Part shown: in pieces, positions 21,717 through 32,335 of the stretch
Numbering within the stretch: position 1 is the stretch's first letter
Layout of the letters: every line of letters starts with the position of its first letter
DNA from: Lepus europaeus
Lineage: Eukaryota; Chordata; Mammalia; Lagomorpha; Leporidae
DNA length: 64,000 nt
Assembly: GCF_033115175.1 (NCBI RefSeq)
Contig: NC_084850.1
Span: 102,673,439 to 102,737,438 of the forward strand
Reading direction: 5' to 3'
Program-made: the position numbers and the translations under genes
Notes under the pieces: model-generated
What the model saw: only the letters and a program-made list of their open reading frames with translations
What the model was told of the DNA's origin: nothing
The model's database searches: none

Positions 21717-22078
21717 AAAAACATAGTAAACATTTTCTCTGGCTAGAGCACAAAAGTTGCTACTCAGAGGTATCTCTTCCACTTCTATTACGGGGATAGC
21801 ATTGACTCGTAATTGTAGCAAATTATGAAAGCTGTGCATGCAAGCCCAAGAGCTTAGAACTTCAACAGGCTAATCAAAACGCACTTCATAATATGATCTG
21901 GTCAGAGTGACCATCAGTACTGCTTCTCACGGTCATCATCCAAACGATGTCACCAACCTCTTCATGGCCCAAGTCAGAAGTGGAGGACCCAGTCAATCCC
22001 CAAATGATTGCTGACTTCTCTCAAGCCAGCCTTCCATTTGTCTCCATTGTCATCGATTAGGTTCTGTTCATATCACTT
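21717..22078. other. Non-coding flank
   Basis: Nothing recognised. Confidence 0.55.
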
Positions 22079-22089
22079 CCTTCCTTCTT

Positions 22090-22422
22090 CTTTTTTTTTT
22101 GACAGGCAGAGTGTGACAGGACAGTGTGAGAGAGAGACAGAGAGAAAGGTCTTCCTTTTGCCATTGGTTCACCCTCCAATGGCCGCTGCGGCCGGCGCAC
22201 CGCGCTGATCCGAAGCCAGGAGCCAGGTGCTTCTCCTGGTCTCCCACGGGGTGCAGGACCCAAGCACTTGGGCCATCCTCCACTGCCTTCCCGGGCCATA
22301 GCAGAGAGCTGGCCTGGAAGAGGGGCAACTGGGACAGGATCGGTGCCCCAACCGGGACTAGAACCCGGTGTGCCGGCGCCGCTAGGCGGAGGATTAGCCT
22401 GTTGAGCCGTGGCGCTGGCCAT
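22090..22422 (-). mobile_element. Young C-SINE (A-run type), reversed
   Basis: T-run and GACAGGCAGAGTGTGACAGG (a small tail variant) at the left; TTGAGCCGTGGCGCTGGCC head. Flanked by CCTTCCTTCTT at 22079-22089 and 22423-22433. Confidence 0.92.
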
Positions 22423-22433
22423 CCTTCCTTCTT

Positions 22434-22775
22434 TTTAAAGACTTATTTTATATATTTGAAAGACAGATTGACAGAAGGAAGGGAGGAAGGAAAAAGAGAC
22501 ACAGAGAGAGAAATCTTCCATCAGTTGGTTCGCTCCCCAAATGTCTGCAATGGCCTAGGTTGGGTCAGACCAAGCAGGAGCCTCGAACTCCATCTGGGTC
22601 TCTCATATTGGTGACAGGGGTTCAAGTACTTAGGCCATCATCCACTGCTTTCCCAGGTGCATTAACAGGGAGCTGGATCAGAAATGGAACAGCCAGGACT
22701 CAAACCAGCAGTCCAAATTTGGATGAGGTGTCACAGGTGGTAGCTTAACCTGCTGCACCACAATGCTGGCCCTGA
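22434..22775 (-). mobile_element. C-SINE, reversed, older
   Basis: AAAGACTTATTTTATATATTTG tail, GA tract, TTAACCTGCTGCACCACAATGCTGGCC head. It directly abuts the young copy at 22090-22422. Confidence 0.88.
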
Positions 22776-22799
22776 GTTTTCTTACTAAATTACAAAGTT

Positions 22800-23325
22800 C
22801 TTACCTCCATGCTGGTGTTGTGAATTGCAGAGATGGCTGCAAATATTTGTAGCTCCTTCCAGCAAGAGGTTAAATCCCCTTCTCCAGTCCTTGAACCTAG
22901 GCTCACCTTGAGGCTTGCTTTGCAGTGGAAGCAACATTGTTTGAGTTCCAAGTGTGGGATTCAAAAGACCTTGTGTTCTTCCAATCTTGTTCTGGGAATA
23001 CCTATCACCACTGACACACATGCAAATTCAGACTAGACAGCTAGGTGTCAAGAGACACATGGAACAGAGATTAATTACCCCCGTGGAGCCCTCCTAGACC
23101 AGCATGCCTCCAGCTAACCTGGCCACTGAGAGCAAATTCACAAGTGAGCCCAGCCAAGTTCAGCTGAACTTGGGCCATATCAACAGAATTGTCCAATTGT
23201 CCTGCTGAGCCCAGCCCAAATTGTCAACCCATAGAAGTTGGAGATAAATGTGCACATGTGTGTGTGTGTGTGTGACTATGTTTTGGGGTTAGTTAGTTCC
23301 ACAGCAAAAGCTAACTGACAAAACT
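22800..23325 (+). mobile_element. MLT1-like MaLR LTR
   Basis: AGTGGAAGCAACATTGTTTG, GGAGCCCTCCTAGACC, AGTTCAGCTGAACTTGGGCC, CAACCCATAGAAGTTGGAGATAAATG and, after a GT microsatellite, TTTTGGGGTTAGTTAGTTCC...AGCTAACTGACA. This matches the order of an MLT1-type LTR. Confidence 0.6.
23255..23275 (+). repeat. (GT)n microsatellite
   Basis: About 18 bases of GT inside the LTR-like segment, just after GATAAATGTGCACA. Confidence 0.85.
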
Positions 23326-23544
23326 GGTTTCCTGGCTTCTGGGTTTGTCCCTGTCACAATCTATCCCCTCTGTTGCTACTACAGTGGTCTTTCTAAAACA
23401 TAACACAATCACAGCACTCCTCAACATTTCCCCATCACCTTTGTGTGAAATCCAAACTTTTCAATTGTGTCTCTTCTTTCACCACTCAGCTAGAAGTCAG
23501 ACCAATTTTCTGTAATTCCCAGGACAAACCAAGCTTTGTGAATG

Positions 23545-23937
23545 CTTGTTATTCATTGAACTGTGTTCCCCCAGAATTCAGACACTGGAGCTCTAAACTC
23601 CAGAACCCCAGTGTATGACATATGTGCATGGAGACTGGGTCTTTAAAAGGTGATTAGGTGAAAAGGAAACTCTTATGTTGCACCCTAATCCAATACGGCA
23701 GGAGTCCTCCTAAGAAGAAGCGGTTAGGAAATAGACACACAGAAGGAAGGCCATGTGATGACATTGTGAGAAGATGACCGTATGCAAGCCAATGAAAGAG
23801 GTCTCAAAAGAAACCAAACTTGCCAACAACTTGATTTTGGACTCCTCAGCCTAAAGAACTGTGAGACAGTCCATTTTTATTCTTTAAGCTTCCTAGTCTA
23901 TGGTATTTTGCTACAGCAACCCAAGCTGACTAGTCCG
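23545..23937 (+). mobile_element. MST-like MaLR LTR
   Basis: GTTCCCCCAGAATTCAGACAC, GGTCTTTAAAAGGTGATTAGG, CACCCTAATCCAATACGGCAG, AAGGCCATGTGATGACATTG, AAAGAACTGTGAGACAG and CTATGGTATTTTGCTACAGC..CCCAAGCTGACTAG. This is the standard 3' end of an MST/MaLR LTR. It abuts the POLR3H pseudogene. Confidence 0.8.
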
Positions 23938-23987
23938 ATGTTTACCATCATCTGAGTAGAGGCTGGGTCCAGTGTTGAGCCCCAAGG

Positions 23988-24430
23988 CTAATTGCTGGTC
24001 CACCAGTCCAGGCCTGGCTCACTGATGGACCCCACCAGTGTGTGCGGAGCCTCCTTCTTGGGCAGCTCCTCACTGGAAGAGGTGGCCCTGGCTGAGCTGG
24101 GTCCCCTAGGGGACGTGTCCACAAGGCTCTCATCCACCACCCAGAAGCAGATCTCCTCTCCACTGTCCACGTACAGGTCGTGTGCTCCTTCCTCCCATAC
24201 CACACCTGCTCAGCTTGATCAAATTTGGCTGGCTGCTGCAGTGATTCTGGGGGGAGGGGGGTGAGAATGTCATGGAAGAAGGTGAGAGAGACCTGCACTC
24301 CCCCTGGGCTGCAGCCTTTGATCGTCCCAGTCGGAATCTCCTCCAGGAAGGGATGGAATACCACATAGCAAAAATGGACTTTGGTGTGTGATGTGCCGGC
24401 ATCCTCCAGCTTGGTGAGTTCCTCCAAACC
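23988..24430 (-). pseudogene. POLR3H: POLR3H (RPC8) processed pseudogene, 5'-truncated and frameshifted
   Basis: Read on the - strand, two overlapping frames resemble the C-terminal two thirds of RNA polymerase III subunit RPC8: [54 protein letters not shown], then in another frame [49 protein letters not shown] and a terminal WWTSN followed by TAG (23988-23990). The frame changes near 24199, where a single-base loss and a small in-frame-size deletion remove the region between QVW and EEGAHD. A short deletion removes residues after TKLEDA, two codons are added before PPESLQQP, and residues before WWTSN are lost. No introns interrupt the segment, and the N-terminal S1-partner part is absent. 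These points indicate a dead retrocopy. No clear poly-A tail or flanking duplication remains. Confidence 0.85.
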
Positions 24431-24972
24431 TCAGTATGCCCACACCTGCTACTTCCTCACCTGGCTAACTGTGACTTGTGCTTCACACTGAACCCATCAT
24501 CTTGGGGGAAATCGTCTGTAATTCCCCTTCAGCCTGCTGAAGTATAGGCTGTGATTCCTTCCCTGTGTTAGAGCACTTCTCTGAGTGAATTAATTTTTCT
24601 ATTGTAGTAAGAACACTTAACATAAGATGCCTTCTCTTAACAAAATGTTAAGTATAGAATACACTATTATTAACTATAGGCAGATTTGTTGTGCAAAAAA
24701 TCGCTAGAACTTACTTATCTTGAATAACTGGAAATGACTGGAACCTTCTAGCCATTGAAAAGCAATTTCCTCCATCCCCTCCCTCTAGCTCCTGGCAACC
24801 AATTCCACTTTCTGCTTCTTTGTGTTTGACTATCTTATATACTTTATATGAGTGGTGTCATATAGTGCTTGTGACTAGCTTGTTTCATTTAGTATAATGT
24901 CTTCGGGTTTCATGTGTCACATATGGCACAATTTTCTTCTTTTTTAAAGACTGAATAATATTCTTTTGTATG

Positions 24973-25289
24973 GGGGCTGATATTGCAGTGCAGCAGTGCC
25001 GGCATCCCATATTGGAGCACTTGTTTAAGTCCCAGCTGCTCCACTTCTGATCCAGCTCCTGCTAATGTGCCTGGGAAAGCAGCGGAGGATGGCCCAAGTG
25101 CTTGGGTACCTGCCACTCACATGGGAGACCTGGATAGAGTTCCAGGCTCCTGGCTTCAACCTGGCCCAGCCCTGGTCATTGCCTCCATTTCTGGAGTGAA
25201 CCAGAAGATGAAAGATCTCTGGTTTCTGTGTCTCCCCACCCCATCCCCATAACTCTATCTCTCAAATAAATAAATAAATCTTTAAAAAA
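24973..25289 (+). mobile_element. C-SINE inside L1
   Basis: GGGGGCTGATATTGCAGTG head, TTGTTTAAGTCCCAG B box, AAATAAATAAATAAATC tail. Confidence 0.9.
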
Positions 25290-25487
25290 TCCTTATGTAT
25301 ATACCACATTTTGTTTATCCATTCAACTACTGATGGACATTTAAGATGTTTACATATTGTGAATAATGCTGCAATGAACATGGAAGTGCAAGCTCTCCTT
25401 GAGATCCTAATTTCAATCCTTTTGGATAAATACCCAGAAGGGGGACTGCTGGATTATATGGTAGTTTTATTTTGTTTTCTTTCTTTT

Positions 25488-25825
25488 TTTTTTTTTGACA
25501 GGCAGAGTGGACAGTGAGAGAGAGAGACAGAGAGAAAGGTCTTCCTTTTTGCCGTTGGTTCACCCTCCAATGGCCGCCATGGCTGGCGCGCTGCAGCCGG
25601 CGCACCGCGCTGATCCGATGGCAGGAGCCAGGTGCTTCTCCTGGTCTCCCATGGGGTGCAGGGCCCAAGCACTTGGACCAATCTCCACTGCACTCCCTGG
25701 CCACAGCAGAGAGCTGGCCTGGAAGAGGGGCAACCGGGACAGAATCGGTGCCCCAACCGGGACTAGAACCCGGTGTGCCGGCGCTGCAAGGCGGAGGATT
25801 AGCCTGTTGAGTCACGGCGCTGGCC
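25488..25825 (-). mobile_element. Young C-SINE inside L1, 15-bp target duplication
   Basis: T-run and GACAGGCAGAGTGGACAG at the left, TTGAGTCACGGCGCTGGCC head. Flanked by TGTTTTCTTTCTTTT at 25473-25487 and 25826-25840. Carries a duplicated GCGCGCTGCAGCCGGCGCACC stretch compared with simpler copies. Confidence 0.94.
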
Positions 25826-25952
25826 TGTTTTCTTTCTTTTCCTTCATAGTAGCTGTGCCACCTTACATTCCCACCAACAGTATGTAAGAATTCCCTTTTC
25901 TTCACATCCTTATAAAAACTTGTCACCTTTTGTCTTTTTGAATATAGCTATT

Positions 25953-26690
25953 CTGGGGCCAGTGCTGTGTCATAGCGGGTTAAGCCACCACTTGCAGTGC
26001 CAGCATCCCATATGGGCACTGGTTCAAGTCCCGGCTGCTCCACTTCCGATCCAGCACTCTGCTTATGGCCTGGGAAGGCTGTGGAGGATGACCCAAGTGC
26101 TTGGGCCCCTGCACCCATGTGGGAGACCTGAATGAAGTTCCTGGCTCCTGGCCTCGGCATGGCCCAGTCCTGGCCATGGCGGCCATTTGGGGAGTGAATC
26201 AGCAGATAGAAAACTTCTCTCTCTAGGCCGGCACTGCGGCTCAATAGGCTAATCCTCCGCCCTGCAGTGCCGGCACACCGGGTTCTAGTCCTGGTCGGGG
26301 CACCGATCCTGTCCCGGTTGCCCCTCTTCCAGGCCAGCTCTCTGCTGTGGCCAGGGAGTGCAGTGGAGGTTGGTCCAAGTGCTTGGGCCCTGCACCCCAT
26401 GGGAGACTAGGATAAGCACCTGGCTCCTGGCTTCGGATCAGCGCGATGCGCCGGCCGCAGCTGCCATTGGAGGGTGAACCAATGGCAAAAGGAAGACCTT
26501 TCTCTCTGTCTCTCTCTCTCACTGTCCACTCTGCCTGTCAAAAATAAAAAATAAAAAAAAAAGAAAACTTCTCTCTCTGCCTCTCTCTCTCTCTCTCTCT
26601 CTACCTATCTCTATCTCTCTCTTTCTAAGTCTGCCTTTCACATAAATAAAAGATCTTTTTAAAAAGAATAAATTAGTTAAAAAAAGAAAA
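25953..26690 (+). mobile_element. C-SINE inside L1, itself hosting a young C-SINE
   Basis: GGGGCCAGTGCTGTGTCATAG head, GGTTCAAGTCCCGG B box, then (after the guest at 26225-26561) CT tract and CTGCCTTTCACATAAATAAAAG tail. Short flanking repeat ATAGCTA near 25943 and 26690. Confidence 0.92.
26225..26561 (+). mobile_element. Young C-SINE nested in an older C-SINE, 17-bp target duplication
   Basis: AGGCCGGCACTGCGGCTCAATAG head to CTGCCTGTC plus A-rich tail. Flanked by AGAAAACTTCTCTCTCT at 26208-26224 and 26562-26578, sequence of the host SINE. Confidence 0.95.
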
Positions 26691-26707
26691 TAGCTACCCC
26701 AATAGCT

Positions 26708-26771
26708 GTGAGTTGTTATCTCATCGTGAGTTGATATCTCATTGTGAGTAGATGTGAGTTGATATCTCACT
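26708..26771 (+). repeat. 18-bp tandem repeat in L1
   Basis: GTGAGTTGATATCTCATT-like units at 26708-26725, 26726-26743 and 26754-26771, with a shortened unit GTGAGTAGAT between. Local expansion of an L1 segment (ATCTCATTGTGGTTT). Confidence 0.8.
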
Positions 26772-27700
26772 GTGGTTTAAATCTGCATTTCCCTTTTGCT
26801 ATTGAATTGTATAAATTCTTTGTATATTTGAGGTATTAACCCTATATCAGATAATATGATTTGCAAATATTTTCCCCCATTCTGTGGGCTGAATTTTCAT
26901 TTTGTTGGTGGTTTCCTTTGTTGCTCAGAAGATTTTCTGTTTGATGTAGTCCCACTTTTTTTTTTTTTTTTTTTTTGCTTTTGTAGCCGGTGTTTTTGAG
27001 GTCTTATTAAAAAAAATCATTGAGAAGACCAATGTCAAGGAGTTTTTTTCTCCATGTTTTATTCTAGGTGTTTTATGGTTTCAGGTGTTACATGTAAGTG
27101 TTTGGTCTATTCCTAGTTAATTTTTTGTGTGGCCTGATGATATAATATGAGGGTCCAGTTTAATTTTTTTGCAGGTGAATATCTAGCTTTCCCAACACTG
27201 TTTATTGAAGAGGCTATTCTTTCCACATCTTACCAAAAATTAGTCAACCATATATGAGTGGGCTTATTTGGGGGTTTTCTCTTATATTCTTTTGGCCCAT
27301 GTATCTGTTTTTGTGCTAGTACCATACTGTTTTGATTACTATAGCTTCATAATGTAGTTTGAAATCAGGTATTGTGATGCCCTAAGTTTTGTTTTTCCTG
27401 TTTAAGTTTCTTTTGGTTACTAAGGGTCCTTCATGGTTCAGAGTTTAGGGTTTTTTTTTTCTATTTTTTTTCTATTCTTGTGCAAAATAATGCTGGGATT
27501 TTGATAGAGGTTATGTTGAATCTGTAGATCATTTTGTGTAGCATGGACATTTTAACAATATTCATTCTTGCAGTCTATAAACATGGGATATTTTTCCATT
27601 TGTTTTTGGCTTCTTCAATTTCTTTTGTCAATGCTTTATAGTTTTCTATATACAATCTTTAGCTTCCTTGGTTAAATTAATCCCTAAGTATCTTTTTTTA

Positions 27701-28387
27701 CACTAAGGCAAAAGAAATGTTGACACATAAAACAAATTGTAACAGTAGACTATAAATTGTCCCACTGCTAAGCAAAAATAGAGGTCAAGCTGCTGTTCTT
27801 CCTGGGACAGCCTGGAGCTATGGCCAGAATTTCAGAGTGCTCATGAAGGAGAATATTTATTTGTTTCACTATCATTTTTCCTGCCACTCCACAAGGTCTC
27901 CTGTGTGAATTACAAAAATACTCATCCCGCAGTGGGTGCAGCTCTCTCATTCAGTATGGGAGGCTCAGAAGGAAGAGCTTTGTGCAAATTCAAAACAGCT
28001 GCCGTCTCCCCGATGTGGAAGCAACCACCACCAGGATGCAGGCTTGGTGAGCAGGGAGGGCTGGACTGTAGTCCTGGTGAACCTGCTATTCCCTTGCTGG
28101 GCTCTTAGGGAAAGCAACCTGCATGACCACATATAGCAGCTCATGGTGACTCTGTACCAGGCCCTGTGTGGTGCGTGTTGGGGAGACTGTAGTGAGAAGA
28201 GCAGGCATCTTTCTGGCCCTAAAGTGGGACCGATTTACATTCCAGGAATGTCTGATCTATTCAGCACTGACTGGAAAATAGCAGTAAGTAATATGGACAC
28301 AGAGCCGATAGGTGAACTGTTGACAACCAACTGAAAATTCCTGGCAAGGCAACACTGACCCTGACACTGTTGGCACTGAAGTTCAAC
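27701..28387. other. Unique-looking non-coding flank
   Basis: Slightly higher GC than its surroundings, with several 60-90 codon ORFs in both strands. No conserved domain or splice-framed exon recognised. Confidence 0.55.
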
Positions 28388-28401
28388 AGAACTAAGACAG
28401 A

Positions 28402-28728
28402 GGGGATGGCACTCTGGTGCAGCAGGTTGGACGACCATCTGCAGTGCCAGCATCCCATAAGGGTGCTGGCTGCAGTCCCGGATGCTCAGCTTCCTATCCG
28501 GCTCCATGCTAATGCTCCTGGAAAAGCAGCGGAGTTTGGCCCAAGTTCCTTACCACTCGTGTGGGAGACCTGCATGAAGCTCCTGGCTCCTGACTTTGGA
28601 TTGGTCCAGCTCTGGGGATTTGGGAAGTTGCAGCCATCTGGGGAGTGAACCAGTAGATGGAAGATCTCTCTCTCTCTCTCTCTTTTCTGTAATTCTGACT
28701 TTCAAATAAATAAACAAGTCTTTAAAAA
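28402..28728 (+). mobile_element. C-SINE, 14-bp target duplication
   Basis: GGATGGCACTCTGGTGCAG head (diverged), GGCTGCAGTCCCGG B box, AAATAAATAAACAAGTC tail. Flanked by AGAACTAAGACAGA at 28388-28401 and 28729-28742. Confidence 0.92.
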
Positions 28729-28742
28729 AGAACTAAGACAGA

Positions 28743-29339
28743 AACATTTCCCTAATCAGATCTTAATATAGAGAAATTAGAAGTAAGCATCTGAGCCATG
28801 GGCTATATTATTTATAATCTGTTATTAACACATTCATTGTCAGTTCACTGCCATTTCATGTTGTCAAACCTGACGTTCTTGACTAATTCTCTCCACTTTA
28901 TTTATGAAATCCCAGATTGAAAGTATCATTTCAAGGGGTAGGTCTCATGAATGCTTTTAGGGGCCCAGTAGGTTCTATACTCCTGTGATGTACTCAGTGT
29001 GAGATTCCACAGAGCGGGTGGTGGGGAATCATGGGAATGCATGGACAATGCATTCCCCCAACCACATTAAGGTGCTGATAGCAAAATATATTGACAACAG
29101 CATTAATAATAAAATAAACAAGTGTGCTGGCTAAACAAAACATGCTTATGGGATAGGCTTGGCCAATCGGCATTTTCTGAGGTAGATTGATAGAAATCTG
29201 TACTTTGTGCACCCATTAGACAGACCAGATAAGTGTTATGGATCAGGTAGTTCCATTCCTACCTTGGGGTGGAATACATTACTCATACTCCGGACTACAC
29301 TATCTTACATTGCCTAAGGAGGTTATGCTGCTATTATCA
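28743..29339. other. Non-coding flank
   Basis: Nothing recognised. Confidence 0.55.
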
Positions 29340-29640
29340 GCTATGAGTCAGTTTGGCTCAGATAACAGTGTCCTCCAACAAATAACAAGATGGAATTTTC
29401 TCTCCTACTTCTCTCACGTAAAAGAAATCTGGAGGTGAGCCGTAATGCCATGCTATCTTCAAGTTGTCATGGGGGACCCAGTCTCCTCCTTTTTTGCCTT
29501 ACCATTCCAGTGCCTGGTTTCCATATTCAGGGTGACCTCATGGTCCAAGTTGACTGGTGGTGTTCCAGCCATCAAATATGTTTTGCAGGATAGAAGAAAG
29601 AAGAAAAGGAGATGGACGAAAGGTCATGCACGGTTACAAA
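29340..29640 (+). mobile_element. Ancient dispersed repeat remnant (unclassified)
   Basis: GTCAGTTTGGCTCAGATAAC, AGAAATCTGGAGGTGAGCCG, CCTCATGGTCCAAGTTGAC, GTTCCAGCCATCAAATATG. The wording recalls a common ancient mammalian repeat that I cannot name. Confidence 0.4.
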
Positions 29641-29763
29641 TTCTGAGTTCCACGCTCCTGGTGTCAGCCTGGCCCAGCCCTTGCTACCGTGGGTATTTGA
29701 GGAGTAAACAAGTAGATGGAAAATATTTATGTTAATCTCTCTGCCTTTCAAAAAAAGTTAAAA
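29641..29763 (+). mobile_element. 3' fragment of an old C-SINE
   Basis: GAGTTCCACGCTCCTGGTGTCAGCCTGGCCCAGCCC, GTATTTGAGGAGTAAACAAG, CTCTGCCTTTCAAAAAAAG. Head half absent. Confidence 0.75.
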
Positions 29764-30102
29764 GGCCAGCGCCATGGCTCACTTGGCTAATCCTCCTCCT
29801 GCGGTGCCGGTACCCCAGGTTCTAGTCGCGGTTGGGGCGCTGGATTCTGTCACGGTTGCTCCTCTTCCAGGCCAGCTCTCTGCTGTGGCCCAGGAGTGCA
29901 GTGGAGGATGGCCCAAGTTCTTGGGCCCTGCACCCGCATGGGAGACCAGGAGAAGCACCTGGCTCCTGGCTTCAGATCCACACAGCGCGCCGGCCTCAGC
30001 ACGCTGGCCATGGCAGCCATTTTGGGGAATGAACCAATGGAAAAAGGAAGACCTTTCTCTCTCTCTCTCACTGTCTAACTCTGCCTGTCAAAAAGAAAAA
30101 AA
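29764..30102 (+). mobile_element. Young C-SINE (A-run type)
   Basis: GGCCAGCGCCATGGCTCAC head, GGTTCTAGTCGCGG B box, CTGCCTGTCAAAAAG end. Flanked by AAAAAGTTAA near 29753 and 30102; it sits in the tail of the older fragment. Confidence 0.9.
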
Positions 30103-30479
30103 AAGTTAACAAAATTCTACCTGCAAGACCCACCCAATGATTCCACTCACATTTCAGTGGATAAAACTTTGTTCCATGGTCACACCTTGATGCAAAAAAG
30201 GCTGGGAAATACAGTTTTTTTTTTGGTTTTGTTTTTTTTTTTTTTTTTAACTGGGCTCATTGGATAAGTTTTAGTTAATAAGGAAGAAAAGGATAGAAGA
30301 GGAAGATACTGGAGGGTGACTAGTTGTCTCTGCCTCATATGTTGATATGTGAGTGGCTCAATGAAATTACTACTGCCAAAATGATTTTATAGGAGTTGAA
30401 GTATTAATATTGTGCCAAGATTATTTGCATAAATGTGGTCATTTTCATTTAAGCAAAAGGAAAGAAAACATTTTTAAAA
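30103..30479. other. Non-coding flank with long T/GT-rich run
   Basis: Contains a run of T broken by GG and G at about 30214-30249. No element follows it that I can identify. Confidence 0.55.
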
Positions 30480-30778
30480 AAGATTTTATTTATTTATTTG
30501 AGAGGCAGAGTTGCAGACAGAGAGAGGGAGAGAGAAAGAGGTCTGCCATCTGCAGGTTCACTCCCCAGATGGCCACAGTGGCCAGAGCTGGGCTGATCCA
30601 AAGCCAGGAGTCAGGAGCTTCTTCCAGGCCTCCCATGCAGGATGCAGGGGTCCAAGCACTTGGGCCATCTTCCACTGCTTTCTCAGGCCATAGCAGAGAG
30701 CTGGATTGGAAGAGGAACTACTGGGGCATGAATTGGCACCCATCTAGGCTTAGCCTACTACACCACAGCGCCAGCCCT
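30480..30778 (-). mobile_element. C-SINE, reversed
   Basis: GATTTTATTTATTTATTTGAGAGGCAG tail, CACTCCCCAGATGGCCAC, CTACTACACCACAGCGCCAGCC head. Confidence 0.92.
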
Positions 30779-30784
30779 GAGAAT

Positions 30785-31130
30785 ACTTTTTTTATTGAGG
30801 TGACATTCATATAATATAAAATTAAACATTTTAAAGTGTACAATAAAGTGGCATTTAGGACATTTACAATGTTGTGCAACAGTAACCTCTATCTAGATCC
30901 AAAACATTTTATTACCCTAAAAAGAAACCCCAAACCCACTAAGCAGTTACTCCCTATTGCCCCTTTCTTCTTGACCCCATAACCACCAATCTGTGCTCTG
31001 TCTGTATGCATTTACCTATTCTGAATATTTTATATAAACGGAATAATACAATATATGGCCTTTGTGTCTGGCTTCTTTCACTTAGCATAACTTAGAGGGG
31101 GTTCAAACATAGTAGCATTCCTTTTATAGT
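30785..31130 (-). mobile_element. Old L1 3' end, reversed
   Basis: TTTATTGAGGTGACATTCATAT, ACATTTACAATGTTGTGCAAC, CCCTAAAAAGAAACCCC, CTGTCTGTATGCATTTACC, TGGCTTCTTTCACTTAGC. Typical reversed L1 3' UTR wording. Confidence 0.85.
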
Positions 31131-31219
31131 TGAATACAGGAGGAGAATCCTCTTAGCAGGTGCAGTACCATTCCACCATGCTACATTCTAAACAAAAGCC
31201 CTAGCAAAAAAGCAGTTGC

Positions 31220-31600
31220 TTTATAATTGGGTATAATGCTTTTGAATAGTTTTGTGGAGGCAGAACTTGGTACTTGCCTATCCACCCCCTACTTCATAGC
31301 TAATGGAGCCTGGATTTTCTTTGAAGCAGCAGTATGTCCTGCCCAGGCAATGGCTCCCAGCTGCTCTAAGTCAAACAAACAGGTTGCGGCAAACCTGGGC
31401 CTTGTTTTCCCAACCTCTCTTGTGGCCAGAGGTGGCCACTTAATCAGCCTGTGGGTAATAAGAGACTCAAGCAAGAAGTCAGCTGGGATCCAGGGAGATA
31501 GGGCTGGGAAAAGGAGGGGTTTCAGGGGCCCTTCCTGCTTCTTCCTGCTTCAAACCCAGACCTGACAGTTGAGCTGCAGTGCTTGTCTCTCAAACATAAC
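31220..31600 (+). mobile_element. Ancient dispersed repeat remnant (same family as 59260-59700)
   Basis: CCAACCTCTCTTGTGGCCAGAGGTGGCCACTTAATC resembles TTTCTTGCAGCTAGATATAGCTTGTGACC at 59296 and a frequent ancient mammalian repeat. The class is not certain. Confidence 0.4.
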
Positions 31601-31689
31601 AGCTCAACTATGTGGAGAGGAGGTTCTTACAACCTGAGCCACTGAGCCTGCAGGAGAACTTTCCTAATGCGAGAACACCAGTTTCTGTT

Positions 31690-32045
31690 TTGTTTTATTT
31701 ATAAAAAGATTTATTTGGGCCAGCGCTGTGGCTAATCCTCTGCCCGTGGCACCGGCATCCCATATGGGCACTGGATTCTAGTTCCGGTTGCTCCTCTTCC
31801 AGTCCAGCTCTCTGCTGTGGCCCGGGAGGGCAGTGGAGGATGGCCCAAGTGCTTGGGCCCTGCACCTGTGTGGGAGACCAGGAGAAGCACCTGGCTCCTG
31901 GCTTCAGATTGGCGTGGCACTGTCTGTAGCGGCCATTGGGGGGTGACCCAGCTGAAGGAAGACCTTTCTCTCTGTCTCTCTTACACTGTCTCTGTAACTC
32001 TACCTGTCTAATAAATAAAAAAAGATTTATTTATTTGAAAGGCAG

Positions 32046-32085
<40 letters not shown>

Positions 32086-32335
32086 TCTGTCTGCAGTGTT
32101 CACTTCCCAAATGGCTGCAGCAGCCAGGTTGAATCCAGGAGCCTGGAATTCCATTCAGGCCTCCCATGTGGTTGGCGGGGGCCCCAGCACTTGGGCCATC
32201 TTCTGCTGCTTTCCCAGATTCATGAGCAGGAAGCTGGATCAGAAGTGGAACATCTGGGACTCAAACCAGCACTCAAATGGGATGCCGGCATTGCAGGTGG
32301 CTGCTTAACCCTCTGTGTCACAACATCAGCCCCGA
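31690..32335 (-). mobile_element. C-SINE (reversed) with a forward C-SINE in its tail
   Basis: T-rich tail TTTTATTTATAAAAAG at the left. After the guest it continues ATTTATTTGAAAGGCAGC, GA tract, GGCATTGCAGGTGGCTGCTTAACC and ACAACATCAGCCCC head. Confidence 0.88.
31717..32018 (+). mobile_element. C-SINE nested in the tail of a reversed C-SINE
   Basis: GGGCCAGCGCTGTGGCTAATCC head, GATTCTAGTTCCGG B box, CTACCTGTCTAATAAATAAA end (intermediate between the two tail types). Flanked by AAAAAGATTTATTT at 31703-31716 and 32019-32032. Confidence 0.9.

Larger units (their letters stand above)
24590..27700 (-). mobile_element. Long L1 remnant, reversed, split by four C-SINEs
   Basis: L1 3' UTR and ORF2 C-terminal region on the - strand: TTTAGTATAATGTCTTCGGG, GAATAATATTCTTTTGTATG, CCACATTTTGTTTATCC, GGGACTGCTGGATTATATGG, CCACCAACAGTATGTAAG, CCCCATTCTGTGGGCTG, GGTCCAGTTTAATTTTTTTGC and GTACCATACTGTTTTGATTAC. 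Interrupted at 24973, 25488 and 25953 (the last with a nested copy). No intact reading frame. Confidence 0.9.

Noticed and set aside
22126-22614. 162-codon + strand ORF and many similar 60-130 codon ORFs
   Set aside because: They coincide with C-SINEs and repeat the same peptides (GARCFSWSP, STAFPGHSRELAWKRG) at many loci.
12195-23937. Possible endogenous retrovirus with coding genes between the LTRs at 12.2, 18.5, 22.8 and 23.5 kb
   Set aside because: The LTRs differ in type, orientation and age, and no gag/pol/env-like reading frame lies between them. They are separate solo LTRs.
26700-26780. CRISPR-like direct repeats
   Set aside because: The units are directly adjacent without spacers and derive from L1 in a mammalian genome.
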